Source: CBDDGJ01 sp965227805 (GTDB lineage: Bacteria; Pseudomonadota; Alphaproteobacteria; RS24). Taken from it: a stretch of 64,000 bases of DNA. How positions within the stretch are numbered: the first letter of the stretch is position 1; every line of letters begins with the position of its first letter. A program made the translations under genes and the position numbers. This document shows positions 42,619-50,130 of this stretch, in pieces. The stretch is from contig CBDDGJ010000003.1 of the NCBI GenBank assembly GCA_965227805.1, positions 310,001 to 374,000 on the forward strand, given 5' to 3'. The notes beneath the pieces were generated by a model that made no database searches, was not told where the DNA came from, and was given only the letters and a program-made list of their open reading frames with translations.

Positions 42619-43911
42619 ATGGATTTTAATATTTCCCCCACATTACAAACGTTTTTAGACCAGCTCGACCGCTTTATCGAAGATGAGATTATGCCGTTAC
42701 AACGGCAAGATGATAATGAGCGTTTTTTCGACCATCGGCGCGAACATGCCCGCACCGACTGGGAAAATGGCGGCTTACCGCGCGAAGACTGGGAAGACTT
42801 GCTTGATGAATGTCGCAAACGTGCCGATAAGGCGGGGTTTTATCGCTATGCCTGGCCGAAAGATTTGGGCGGCAGTGACGGCACGCAGCTTGATATGGCG
42901 ATTATTCGCGAGCATCTTGCGGCCAAAGGCTTAGGGTTGTTTAATGATTTACAAAATGAACATTCCGTGGTTGGGAATAATCCATTTGTGCAAATGTTCC
43001 AGAACTTTGCAACGCCCGCGCAAGTGGCACGCGATAAGGATAAGCTGATAAAAGGTGAGATGCGCGCCGCTTTCGGGTTGACAGAACCCAATCATGGATC
43101 AGACGCGACCTTTATGGAAACCCGCGCCGTGCCGCATGAGCAAAATGGCAAAGCTGGCTGGTTAATCAATGGTGAAAAAATGTGGATCACCGGTATGCAT
43201 AAGGCGACCCATATGATGACTTTTGCCCGCACAAGCGGCAAGGATGGCGATGCGCGCGGCATTAGCTGTTTCATTGTGCCCCGTGATACACCCGGCTTAC
43301 AGATTGAACAATATTTATGGACGTTCAACATGCCGACCGACCATCCGCGCATTTCGCTTACTAATGTCTGGATTCCCGAAGACAGCTATTGGGGCGAAAT
43401 TGATTTAGGGCTGGGGCTAGGGCAAAGTTTTGTGCATCAAAATCGTATTCGCCAGGCGGCAAGCTCATTGGGGGCTGCTGTTTATTGTATTGAGGAAAGT
43501 GTGCGCTATGCACGTGCGCGCAAACCCTTTGGGCGCGCGCTAAGCGATAATCAGGCCATCCAGTGGCCGCTGGTCGAGCTTGCCACACAAGCCGAAATGC
43601 TACGCTTGCTTATCCGCAAAACCGCATGGCAAATGGATAATATGGCGCATAGAGAGATAGAACATCAGCTTTCCGACAAAGTCTCTATGTGTAACTATTG
43701 GGGCAATCGGCTATGCTGCGAGGCTGCCGATCGGGCAATGCAAGTGCATGGCGGCATTGGCTATTCACGCCATAAGCCGTTTGAACATATTTATCGCCAC
43801 CACCGCCGCTATCGCATTACCGAGGGCGCGGAAGAAGTGCAAATGCGTAAAGTCGCAGCCTATTTATTCGGCTATATCGGCCCGCGCAAAAATGAATTTT
43901 TATCTGGTTAA
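42619..43911 (+). CDS. Acyl-CoA dehydrogenase (ACAD10/11- or LvaC-like)
   Basis: A 430-residue flavoprotein. Domains in order: the N-terminal helical domain, the FAD-side block FGLTEPNHGSDATFME, the central beta domain with GWLINGEKMWITGMHKATH, and the C-terminal helical domain with IRQAASSLGAAVYCIEESV. The catalytic-base region lies in RRYRITEGAEEVQMRKVAAY. It is slightly longer than typical short-chain dehydrogenases, as in the ACAD10/11 group. It lies upstream of a phosphotransferase-fold kinase and a DUF6285 gene. That set resembles Pseudomonas putida LvaC, LvaA and LvaB, which phosphorylate a 4-hydroxyacyl-CoA and convert it to a 3-hydroxyacyl-CoA. Substrate assignment is inferred from context. 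Confidence 0.88.
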   Translation: MDFNISPTLQTFLDQLDRFIEDEIMPLQRQDDNERFFDHRREHARTDWENGGLPREDWEDLLDECRKRADKAGFYRYAWPKDLGGSDGTQLDMAIIREHLAAKGLGLFNDLQNEHSVVGNNPFVQMFQNFATPAQVARDKDKLIKGEMRAAFGLTEPNHGSDATFMETRAVPHEQNGKAGWLINGEKMWITGMHKATHMMTFARTSGKDGDARGISCFIVPRDTPGLQIEQYLWTFNMPTDHPRISLTNVWIPEDSYWGEIDLGLGLGQSFVHQNRIRQAASSLGAAVYCIEESVRYARARKPFGRALSDNQAIQWPLVELATQAEMLRLLIRKTAWQMDNMAHREIEHQLSDKVSMCNYWGNRLCCEAADRAMQVHGGIGYSRHKPFEHIYRHHRRYRITEGAEEVQMRKVAAYLFGYIGPRKNEFLSG

Positions 43912-43932
43912 TTATAAATGAAAGGGAATAAT

Positions 43933-44601
43933 ATGGATGAGGCAGAAAAATTAAATGAATTTATTAAAGGGTCGATAAAGGCTGGTAAATCTTTTGAACA
44001 AATTAAAACAGCTTTATCTGATGCGGGGTGGAGCAAGCAGGAAATAGATATAGCCTGTGCACAATTTTACCCTATAGAAAATTATCCCATTGGGGTGCCA
44101 AGACCTGAAAACTATAAATCACCCCGTATGTTTTTTCTGAATGTAAATTTTTTCATCATATTATATATATTTACCTATAATATCATTGCCATCGCATTTA
44201 CATTACTTGATTATTATTTACCCGATGGCTTAGGAAAAACTGGAGGGTTTTTCTACAAGTCACAATCTATACAAGTGGCTACGCGTGATAATCTGGCAGT
44301 GCTACTCGTGCTTGCGCCCATCATATATTTTATACATCGCATAATCACCAAAACCACATCTTACATCCAGCACCCGCCTTCGCTTATACGGCTTATACTG
44401 ATTTACCTCACCTTATCCTTTTTTGCACTTATTGTTTTAGTCACAATTTGTTCTTCGGTATATTTCTTTCTAAGTGGTGAATTAAGTTTACGCTTTATCA
44501 TAAAACTCCTCATCCTCGCAACCATCTCGTTTTTGCTTTATCATTATTTTAAGCAGGACTTAAACCAAGATAAAGACATGATAGGAAAGGATAATCTATG
44601 A
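43933..44601 (+). CDS. DUF5671-type membrane protein
   Basis: A protein of about 222 residues starting at the ATG with AAAGGG upstream. Residues 1-45 form a small helical domain, FIKGSIKAGKSFEQIKTALS, then DAGWSKQEID, typical of DUF5671 proteins. Four hydrophobic segments follow (from FFLNVNFFIILYIFTYNI to LLILATISFLLYHYF). The function is unknown. Base composition is markedly more A/T-rich than the flanking dehydrogenase and kinase genes. The next gene starts inside its last codons, so the two form a module inserted in the acyl-CoA operon. Confidence 0.72.
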   Translation: MDEAEKLNEFIKGSIKAGKSFEQIKTALSDAGWSKQEIDIACAQFYPIENYPIGVPRPENYKSPRMFFLNVNFFIILYIFTYNIIAIAFTLLDYYLPDGLGKTGGFFYKSQSIQVATRDNLAVLLVLAPIIYFIHRIITKTTSYIQHPPSLIRLILIYLTLSFFALIVLVTICSSVYFFLSGELSLRFIIKLLILATISFLLYHYFKQDLNQDKDMIGKDNL

Positions 44602-45131
44602 AAAATACTAAGGTGAAACTAGTGGCTTTTGGCAGTTTTTTCTTGCTTATCGCTCTGGCTTTTTATGTAAGTGGCAGCCCCCAGTTTAACCGCGACTTAA
44701 AACATGATGCGTATCATTTGGATACGATTAAAAATGCGCGCGAAGCGATTGACGGGTTTTATAATACAAAAAAGATATTACCAAAATCTATCGCGGATAT
44801 AGTAAATTTTTCGATAGAATTAGACAGAAAGACTGATCATATGAGTTATGTGCAGTTTCATAATCTTAGACAATTTGTTGCACAGTCAAAAGAAGACTTA
44901 TTTCAAATGCGCTATCAAAAAATCACTGATACAGATTATCAGCTATGCAGCTACTTTATTCATGATTGGGAGACAGCCGACGCACATAATGCGAGCCGTA
45001 GTGATGAATATTGGAAGCATCCAGCCGGTGATTATTGTTTTGTTTTTTCCATAAATAAAGAACCGCCATCCCCTAATTTTGAAGACAAGGGTGTAGCAGA
45101 AAAATGGGTGAGCGCGCGGCAACACAAATAA
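44598..45131 (+). CDS. Membrane-anchored hypothetical protein paired with the DUF5671 gene
   Basis: A 177-residue protein with an N-terminal hydrophobic anchor (KLVAFGSFFLLIALAFYVSG) and a periplasmic region without a recognised domain. That region contains ITDTDYQLCSYFIHDW and a second Cys near GDYCFVFS. It resembles small anchored partners that often follow DUF5671 genes. The ATG overlaps the end of the upstream gene by four bases, so translation is coupled. Composition is A/T-rich like its partner. The function is unknown. Confidence 0.65.
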   Translation: MKNTKVKLVAFGSFFLLIALAFYVSGSPQFNRDLKHDAYHLDTIKNAREAIDGFYNTKKILPKSIADIVNFSIELDRKTDHMSYVQFHNLRQFVAQSKEDLFQMRYQKITDTDYQLCSYFIHDWETADAHNASRSDEYWKHPAGDYCFVFSINKEPPSPNFEDKGVAEKWVSARQHK

Positions 45132-45134
45132 AAT

Positions 45135-46115
45135 ATGGTTGGTAATGGCATAAAAGAAAATCTATCTGCTTTGGTGCAAAAATTATGTGCTGCACCGCTT
45201 GAAAACCTCACCCGTCTGTCGGGCGGGGCGAGCCAAGAAAGCTGGGTATTTACATGCAATGATGAAAAATTTGTATTGCGCCGCACGCCCAATGGAGCAC
45301 CAAACCCGCCCGATGGCACCAAGCTCTCTATGGCGGGGGAAACAGCCATTATCAAAACGGCCTTTGCGGCGCATATCGCCGTTCCCGAAATTGTGCATTT
45401 ATGCACGCCACAAGACGGCTTAGGCCACGGCTTTATCATGCGCTTTATTGAAGGCGAAACCGTAAGCCGTAAAATTTTACGCGATGATGCATTTGCGCCC
45501 ATAAGACCGCACCTTGCCGCACAGGCTGGCAGGGCATTGGCGCAGATTCATAAGCTCACGATAGACCATATAGCAGATATTCCTTTTTCGGATGCACGAG
45601 GTGAGATTAACCGCTATGAGGCACAATTACGTGCCCATGGGCACCCGCATCCGGTATTTGAGCTGGCCTTCACATGGTTGCGCGCCCATATCCCGACATC
45701 ACGCCCCACAAGGCTGGTGCATGGCGACTTTCGTAACGGCAATTTCATCATCACACCCGAAAATGGCATTGTGTCTATACTGGATTGGGAGCTTGCTCAT
45801 ATGGGCGACCCGATGGAGGATGTCGGATGGATATGCGTGCCTTCCTGGCGCTTCGGGAAAATTGATGCGCCTGTTGGCGGCTTTGGTCTGCGTGAAGCGT
45901 TTTATAAAGCCTATGAAGCCGCAGGCGGGCAGCTTGACAGACACGCCGCGCGTTTTTGGGAAATATTAGGCACACTTAAATGGGGCATTATGTGCACCAT
46001 GATGGTTGATTCCTATTTATCGGGCACAACGCGCACGGTTGAACGCGCCGCCATTGGTAGACGTGCCTCCGAAACCGAGATTGATTTATTACGCATGCTA
46101 TTGGAGCAAGACTAA
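45135..46115 (+). CDS. Phosphotransferase (APH-fold kinase), LvaA/ACAD10-11 kinase-like
   Basis: A 326-residue aminoglycoside-phosphotransferase-fold kinase. LTRLSGGASQESWVF is the P-loop-like strand, FVLRRTPNG holds the ATP-binding region, and LVHGDFRNGNFII is the catalytic loop with Asp and Asn. ILDWELAHMGDPMEDVGW carries the metal-binding Asp. The subgroup (LSGGASQESW, and WELAHMGDP) is that of acyl-CoA-associated kinases, including the N-terminal domain of eukaryotic ACAD10/11 and bacterial LvaA. It probably phosphorylates a hydroxyl on an acyl-CoA and not an antibiotic. It is followed by the DUF6285 gene with a one-base overlap. Confidence 0.85.
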   Translation: MVGNGIKENLSALVQKLCAAPLENLTRLSGGASQESWVFTCNDEKFVLRRTPNGAPNPPDGTKLSMAGETAIIKTAFAAHIAVPEIVHLCTPQDGLGHGFIMRFIEGETVSRKILRDDAFAPIRPHLAAQAGRALAQIHKLTIDHIADIPFSDARGEINRYEAQLRAHGHPHPVFELAFTWLRAHIPTSRPTRLVHGDFRNGNFIITPENGIVSILDWELAHMGDPMEDVGWICVPSWRFGKIDAPVGGFGLREAFYKAYEAAGGQLDRHAARFWEILGTLKWGIMCTMMVDSYLSGTTRTVERAAIGRRASETEIDLLRMLLEQD

Positions 46116-46519
46116 TGCAAGACCAACCCTCAAAATATGACTTAATCGCTGCTGCCACGCACTATATACGCGACACCGCCATGCCCGCCCTTTCTGGCCA
46201 TGCGGGTTTTTACGGGCGTATTGCCGCCAATATATTGGATATTACAGCGCGCGAAATGCGTTTTGGCGACCGCTTTGCTGCCGCCCAAACTGCACGCCTG
46301 CACGCCTTGTTGAACAGCACAGAAGACTTGCCGGCATTAAACCGCATTTTATGCAAAAAACTTGCTACGGGTGAGCTGGACCTTTCCGACCCTGCCGTCA
46401 AAGAGCATCTTGTGAAAACCACGATGGGCAAACTCGCCATCGACCAGCCACATTATGCCGGTTATAAAAAAGCCCAAAGCCTCGGCTGGCCGGAAGAAGA
46501 TGGGATGGATAACGCTTAA
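46115..46519 (+). CDS. DUF6285 protein (LvaB-like kinase partner)
   Basis: A 134-residue helical protein. YDLIAAATHYIRDTAMPALS, then GRIAANILDITAREMRFGD, fit DUF6285, found next to APH-type kinases and acyl-CoA dehydrogenases. In Pseudomonas putida the small LvaB is needed for the LvaA kinase to act on 4-hydroxyvaleryl-CoA; I infer the same partnership here from size and position. The ATG shares one base with the kinase stop (TAATG), implying stoichiometric translation. It is convergent with the M48 gene. Confidence 0.78.
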   Translation: MQDQPSKYDLIAAATHYIRDTAMPALSGHAGFYGRIAANILDITAREMRFGDRFAAAQTARLHALLNSTEDLPALNRILCKKLATGELDLSDPAVKEHLVKTTMGKLAIDQPHYAGYKKAQSLGWPEEDGMDNA

Positions 46520-47542
46520 CTATTTACGCGGCTTGGAAATCCGCACCAGTTTCACCAGCTGGCCTGCTTCTAAAACATCCTCTGCCTCAAGCCCGTTCAT
46601 CATACGAAATAAATCTTCTCTATGTTCAACAAAATTCGAGACATGCGCAAGACGCTTTACTGTATCTTTTTCATCAACCGTATAAATATGAATATGCGCC
46701 TGATAGCCTGTTTGCGTTTTTTCCCCGAAAGCAAGCCCGTGAATGGCGTTTAGATAACGCTGTTTATTTTGGGCGCGCTGTGCTGTATCGGGACGCTTAT
46801 ACTGCTTTGCCGCATCATAAGCAAAGCGCTGTCGCAGCGCCGTTTGCGGATGCGAGCGAAACCAGTCATAACGCGGCACAGCTCTTTGCGATATAGTGGT
46901 CATAAGCCGCTTATGCGCATCCAAATGCGCCAAAAATGCCGCCTGTGCATAAGGGTCATAGCCCGCAGCGGCAAGAAATTTTATGCCCATACGATCCGCC
47001 TCATATTCGCGCTCCTGCCGATATTGCGCCGTCTCATAGGCCGCCCCGTTATTCAAAATAATATCAGCACCAAAACCGCCATCGGGCATATTGATATCCC
47101 CCTCCAGATTCACCACCGGATATGTTATATCCCCAAGTATCACCGCTTGTTCTTCCCTTTCTGCATGGCGCGCAGCAATATGGGCAAGCTCATGGCCAAT
47201 AACACCGGCAAGCTCATCTTCAGAGGTGCATAAAGCCAGCAAACCACGCGTGAGATATATATCGCCATCGCGCCAAATGGTGGCGTTAATGGCCGTTTGC
47301 TCCACAATCTTAATAGTAACGGGCATAGTATCAATAGCCCCTTGCGCATATGCGGCAGCAAAAATGCGTGCGGCAATATCTTCAACATAGGCTTGCACAC
47401 CCGCATCATAATAAATGCCACCATTGCGCGCGATAAAATCTTGTTTTTCCTGTGCCATGCGTGCGGATGAATAGGGTGACGCACAGGCGGCAAACAAAAA
47501 TATACTAGATATGCAAATGAGACGATATATATGACACCACAT
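46520..47542 (-). CDS. M48-family metalloprotease (lipoprotein)
   Basis: A Zn-dependent peptidase of about 340 residues. The zinc motif HExxH is in VIGHELAHIAARHAERE, and the third ligand Glu is in REYEADRMGIKFL. The start at 47542 yields a lipoprotein signal, YRLICISSIFLFAACAS, with a lipobox Cys. In-frame starts up to 47614 would overlap the EF-hand gene by up to 29 bases and hide the signal. M48 lipoproteins of the BepA/LoiP type cleave misassembled outer-membrane proteins. The C-terminal part, YTVDEKDTVKRLAHVSN, resembles a short extra domain. A periplasmic quality-control role is inferred. Confidence 0.85.
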   Translation of the reverse strand: MWCHIYRLICISSIFLFAACASPYSSARMAQEKQDFIARNGGIYYDAGVQAYVEDIAARIFAAAYAQGAIDTMPVTIKIVEQTAINATIWRDGDIYLTRGLLALCTSEDELAGVIGHELAHIAARHAEREEQAVILGDITYPVVNLEGDINMPDGGFGADIILNNGAAYETAQYRQEREYEADRMGIKFLAAAGYDPYAQAAFLAHLDAHKRLMTTISQRAVPRYDWFRSHPQTALRQRFAYDAAKQYKRPDTAQRAQNKQRYLNAIHGLAFGEKTQTGYQAHIHIYTVDEKDTVKRLAHVSNFVEHREDLFRMMNGLEAEDVLEAGQLVKLVRISKPRK

Positions 47543-47585
47543 AGGGGGGGTGGATATTTTATAGATTGATATCGTGAAACAAGCC

Positions 47586-48443
47586 CTATTCGGCGTCATT
47601 TGCGAATTTTTCATGTAACTCTTTTTGGGTTACCATGCCATCACCATTCGTATCGTTATCTTCAAAAAACTTTTGGCGAAAAGCGGCAGGGATTTCTGAC
47701 GATGTGATATTGCCGTCGCGGTTTTCGTCAAAGGATTCGAAGCGTTCATCAATACTGATCGCTCCGTCTTCGTTAATATCCGCGCGTGCAAAAATCCTTC
47801 TTTGGATGAATGATGGGATCGAGGTGGTTGCTAATTCTTCTTTGGTGATGCGCCCATCATTATTTGCATCTGCTGTAAAAAATACGTCTGAAAAAGCAGG
47901 CCTGGGAGACGCAAATGCTTTATCAGTGAGTATAAAAATGGCAGACGCAGCTAGAATGGCCGCAATAGTAAGGGCACTACGGAAAAACATCTTTGTGCGA
48001 ATGACCCGGCGCACGGATAAAAATATGACGCCCATAATTGTGCCAAATAGTGAATGCCCGATGAGGATATGAAGTGTTGACATAGCTGAGTCTATACTCG
48101 CCGGTGTGCCGAAGCGTAACGGCGCCACAACCACCACGCCAAACACCCAAAAAAACGCCCCAATCATTACCGCGCCCAAAACCGCCCCGCGATAGGTTTT
48201 GATTAGGCGACCTAAGCATAAGCCGAATACAGCGCCCATTACGCCGCTGAAAAACATATGCATCACAAAGCCGACCGGAAGCGAGGGGCCTCCAAATTTT
48301 TCCACCGCTCTGGCCATAACCCCACTCGCCACCAGAAATGCGCCCATCACTGCCCCGGCAAAAAGGCCTGCCGTGAGGCCGGCAACAACATTATCAAGCA
48401 CTGGTGGTGTCTTAGGCGGGATGGATGTTTGATTATTTTTCAC
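47586..48443 (-). CDS. Membrane protein with four C-terminal EF-hands
   Basis: A 285-residue protein. The first 165 residues contain four or five hydrophobic segments (for example VVAGLTAGLFAGAVMGAFLV and AVLGAVMIGAFFWVFGVVVV). A further segment near residue 170 is followed by four calcium-binding loops: DANNDGRITKEE, DINEDGAISIDE, DENRDGNITSSE and DTNGDGMVTQKE. All four keep the Asp/Asn/Asp/Glu ligand pattern. It is probably a calcium sensor or calcium-buffering domain on a membrane anchor. The function is unknown. It lies directly upstream of the M48 gene on the same strand and may be cotranscribed with it. Confidence 0.75.
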   Translation of the reverse strand: MKNNQTSIPPKTPPVLDNVVAGLTAGLFAGAVMGAFLVASGVMARAVEKFGGPSLPVGFVMHMFFSGVMGAVFGLCLGRLIKTYRGAVLGAVMIGAFFWVFGVVVVAPLRFGTPASIDSAMSTLHILIGHSLFGTIMGVIFLSVRRVIRTKMFFRSALTIAAILAASAIFILTDKAFASPRPAFSDVFFTADANNDGRITKEELATTSIPSFIQRRIFARADINEDGAISIDERFESFDENRDGNITSSEIPAAFRQKFFEDNDTNGDGMVTQKELHEKFANDAE

Positions 48444-48689
48444 AATTTATCAGCCTAAATTTCCCTATCAACGTAAATCCTTATAAGCGGTTTTTTACAT
48501 CTGCTTAGCGTGTGGCAACCGGCTTAAGTTGTGTCACCGATTTTATATCACACGCATAATTAGGGTTTTTTGTAATAAAATCTTTTGGTGCATTTTTCAG
48601 ATTATATATCATGAATCGCATTTATAGGCAACTGCGAATAAATTTATGCACTTTGCACAGACACAGCTGAATTTCCGGCGCAGATAGTT

Positions 48690-48718
48690 TTGACTTACAT
48701 CACAGAAATAATTAAATA
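48690..48718 (+). promoter_or_regulatory. Sigma-70 promoter of the tRNA-Arg gene
   Basis: TTGACT at 48690-48695 and TAAATA at 48713-48718, with a 17-base spacer, lie ten bases before the tRNA. The preceding 246 bases (48444-48689) hold no gene I can support. Confidence 0.6.
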
Positions 48719-48728
48719 GAGATTATGT

Positions 48729-48805
48729 GATCCCGTAGCTCAGCAGGATAGAGCGGCAGATTCCTAATCTGGAGGTCGGAGGTTCGAATCCTCCCGGGAT
48801 CACCA
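48729..48805 (+). tRNA. tRNA-Arg, anticodon CCU
   Basis: A 77-base cloverleaf. The acceptor stem is GATCCCG with CGGGATC, the D arm is GCTC..GAGC, and the anticodon loop TTCCTAA gives CCU, decoding AGG. The T arm is GGAGG-TTCGAAT-CCTCC. The 3' CCA is encoded. The first anticodon-stem pair is G-G, an imperfection, but the other pairs are intact. A toxin-antitoxin pair begins 67 bases downstream, and tRNA genes are common integration sites. I find no repeat of the tRNA 3' end nearby that would mark an island boundary. Confidence 0.93.
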
Positions 48806-48819
48806 TAGCTAGCACTATG

Positions 48820-48848
48820 TTGAGTTTTAGCAATTTCTATGCTATATA
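48820..48848 (+). promoter_or_regulatory. Sigma-70 promoter of the Panacea-toxin operon
   Basis: TTGAGT at 48820-48825 and TATATA at 48843-48848 have a 17-base spacer and lie just after the tRNA. Transcription would start near 48855, 17 bases before the ATG. Confidence 0.5.
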
Positions 48849-48871
48849 GATAATAGATAAAGGAGTAGCGC

Positions 48872-49354
48872 ATGAGCAAAGAAAATTATAGACTAGCTGA
48901 TAGTGTTGCAGATTATTTTATCGCTGCCGTTGATTTTGATGCCGGAGATTTATTGTCGCATTTGAAGCTCCAAAAACTGTGCTATTTGGCTCAGGGGTTT
49001 CATATTGCACGTCATGGAACTGCCTTATTTGATTCTGAAATTCAGGCATGGGCGCATGGCCCTGTGGTGGTTGATCTATATAAACGCTTTAAGCATTATA
49101 AATGGAACCCGATAGGCTTAGAAGCAAGAAAGACAGACCCACACGAAACCCTTTCTAAAGAGGCTTTGGCATTACTTAGAGACATATGGGTGGCCTATGG
49201 ACAGTTTTCGGCTAAACAGCTGGAAAATATTACCCATAAACATTCTGCGTGGAGAAATGCCTATGGCGAACGCCCTATTGGCGCGGCGTGCGATGAAGTG
49301 ATTAGCCAAGAGGCACTGGAAAGCTGCTTTAAGGAGATGATAAGCAACGCATGA
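48872..49354 (+). CDS. Panacea-domain (DUF4065/SocA-like) antitoxin
   Basis: A 160-residue protein. The Panacea core is visible as KLQKLCYLAQGFHIARHG, followed by IQAWAHGPVVVDLYKRFKHY and the C-terminal ENITHKHSAWRNAYG. This domain is found in Caulobacter SocA and in diverse toxin-antitoxin pairs, where it neutralises unrelated toxins. AAGGAG precedes the ATG. The partner gene overlaps it by four bases (ATGA). The placement beside a tRNA gene, with A/T-richer composition than the flanking core genes, suggests acquisition. Confidence 0.87.
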   Translation: MSKENYRLADSVADYFIAAVDFDAGDLLSHLKLQKLCYLAQGFHIARHGTALFDSEIQAWAHGPVVVDLYKRFKHYKWNPIGLEARKTDPHETLSKEALALLRDIWVAYGQFSAKQLENITHKHSAWRNAYGERPIGAACDEVISQEALESCFKEMISNA

Positions 49355-49743
49355 ATTTACCGCTTTCCATTCCCGACCCGATTGATCCGGAATCTGAGCA
49401 TATTCAATTTGACCTTCGCTATCTTAGGAAAAAAGGGAAATATTCTGAAGCAGCCCTTAAAAAGAAAAACCCTCACGCGCTTAAAACACTTGAAGAGAAA
49501 CTGGCGCATTACACAAAACTCACAATTCAACAATTCACAACAAATAATAGTGGAATTCGGCTAAAACCGCTTGAAGGAAAACCACTGAGATCATTTCCTA
49601 AAGATTTATCACCAGACATTATTGATAACCAAAAAATTTACGAATTTAGAATAGATAAAAAATTCCGTATTATGGGCTACTTAAAAAATGATGTTTTTCT
49701 GGTTTGTTGGATCGATCCCAATCATGAAATAGCTAAGGGGTAG
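49351..49743 (+). CDS. Putative toxin partner of the Panacea antitoxin
   Basis: A 130-residue basic protein. The N-terminal half is Lys-rich and helical (YSEAALKKKNPHALKTLEEK). The C-terminal half is beta-rich: IYEFRIDKKFRIMGYLKNDV, then LVCWIDPNHE. The ending (Phe-Arg-Ile core, then an Asp-Pro-Asn-His-Glu motif) recalls RelE/ParE-superfamily toxins but is not a confident match. Toxin identity is inferred from size, overlap and order behind a Panacea antitoxin. It is convergent with rpmB and ends one base before the rpmB stop. Confidence 0.62.
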   Translation: MNLPLSIPDPIDPESEHIQFDLRYLRKKGKYSEAALKKKNPHALKTLEEKLAHYTKLTIQQFTTNNSGIRLKPLEGKPLRSFPKDLSPDIIDNQKIYEFRIDKKFRIMGYLKNDVFLVCWIDPNHEIAKG

Positions 49744-50025
49744 TCAAGCCGATTTTGCAGCAATCTCTTTTTTGAACTTCACCGCGCGTGAGGAAAGTGT
49801 ATCCACATTCGCCTTATGCAAAAAGGCATCTATACCGCCCACATGCTCAACCGAACGCAAGGCAGCTGTGCTCACACGAAACTTCAATGCCCGCCCTAAA
49901 ACTTCACTCGGCAAACTTACATTTTGTAAATTGGGCAAAAACTTACGTCGGGTTTTATTCACCGCATGGCTCACATTGTTACCGCTCATAACAGCTTTTC
50001 CCGTAAGTTCACATTTCCGCGACAT
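49744..50025 (-). CDS. rpmB: 50S ribosomal protein L28
   Basis: A 93-residue L28. The N-terminal block SRKCELTGKAVMSGNNVSHA and the following NKTRRKFLPNLQNV are diagnostic, and RALKFRVSTAALRSVEHVGG completes the fold. It is the longer alphaproteobacterial form. AAAGGAGC precedes the ATG. It is divergent from the thiolase gene. Confidence 0.96.
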   Translation of the reverse strand: MSRKCELTGKAVMSGNNVSHAVNKTRRKFLPNLQNVSLPSEVLGRALKFRVSTAALRSVEHVGGIDAFLHKANVDTLSSRAVKFKKEIAAKSA

Positions 50026-50130
50026 GATAAAGCTCCTTTATTTTCATGCAGAGTGCATATATAAAAGGATATGCATAAAGGTCAAGCGTATTTTAAGGGA
50101 AATAAACGCTAATCAAAAAGGAGCATATAA

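Noticed and set aside
45135..46115. Aminoglycoside resistance gene
   Set aside because: The fold is APH, but the subgroup motifs and the acyl-CoA dehydrogenase/DUF6285 context indicate an acyl-CoA-linked kinase.
48729..49743. Genomic island with attachment sites at tRNA-Arg
   Set aside because: No integrase and no repeat of the tRNA 3' end was found downstream; only a two-gene toxin-antitoxin pair lies there.
50075..50112. Quasi-palindrome AGCGT..ACGCT before the thiolase gene
   Set aside because: Only five clean pairs at each end with an irregular centre; too weak to call an operator.
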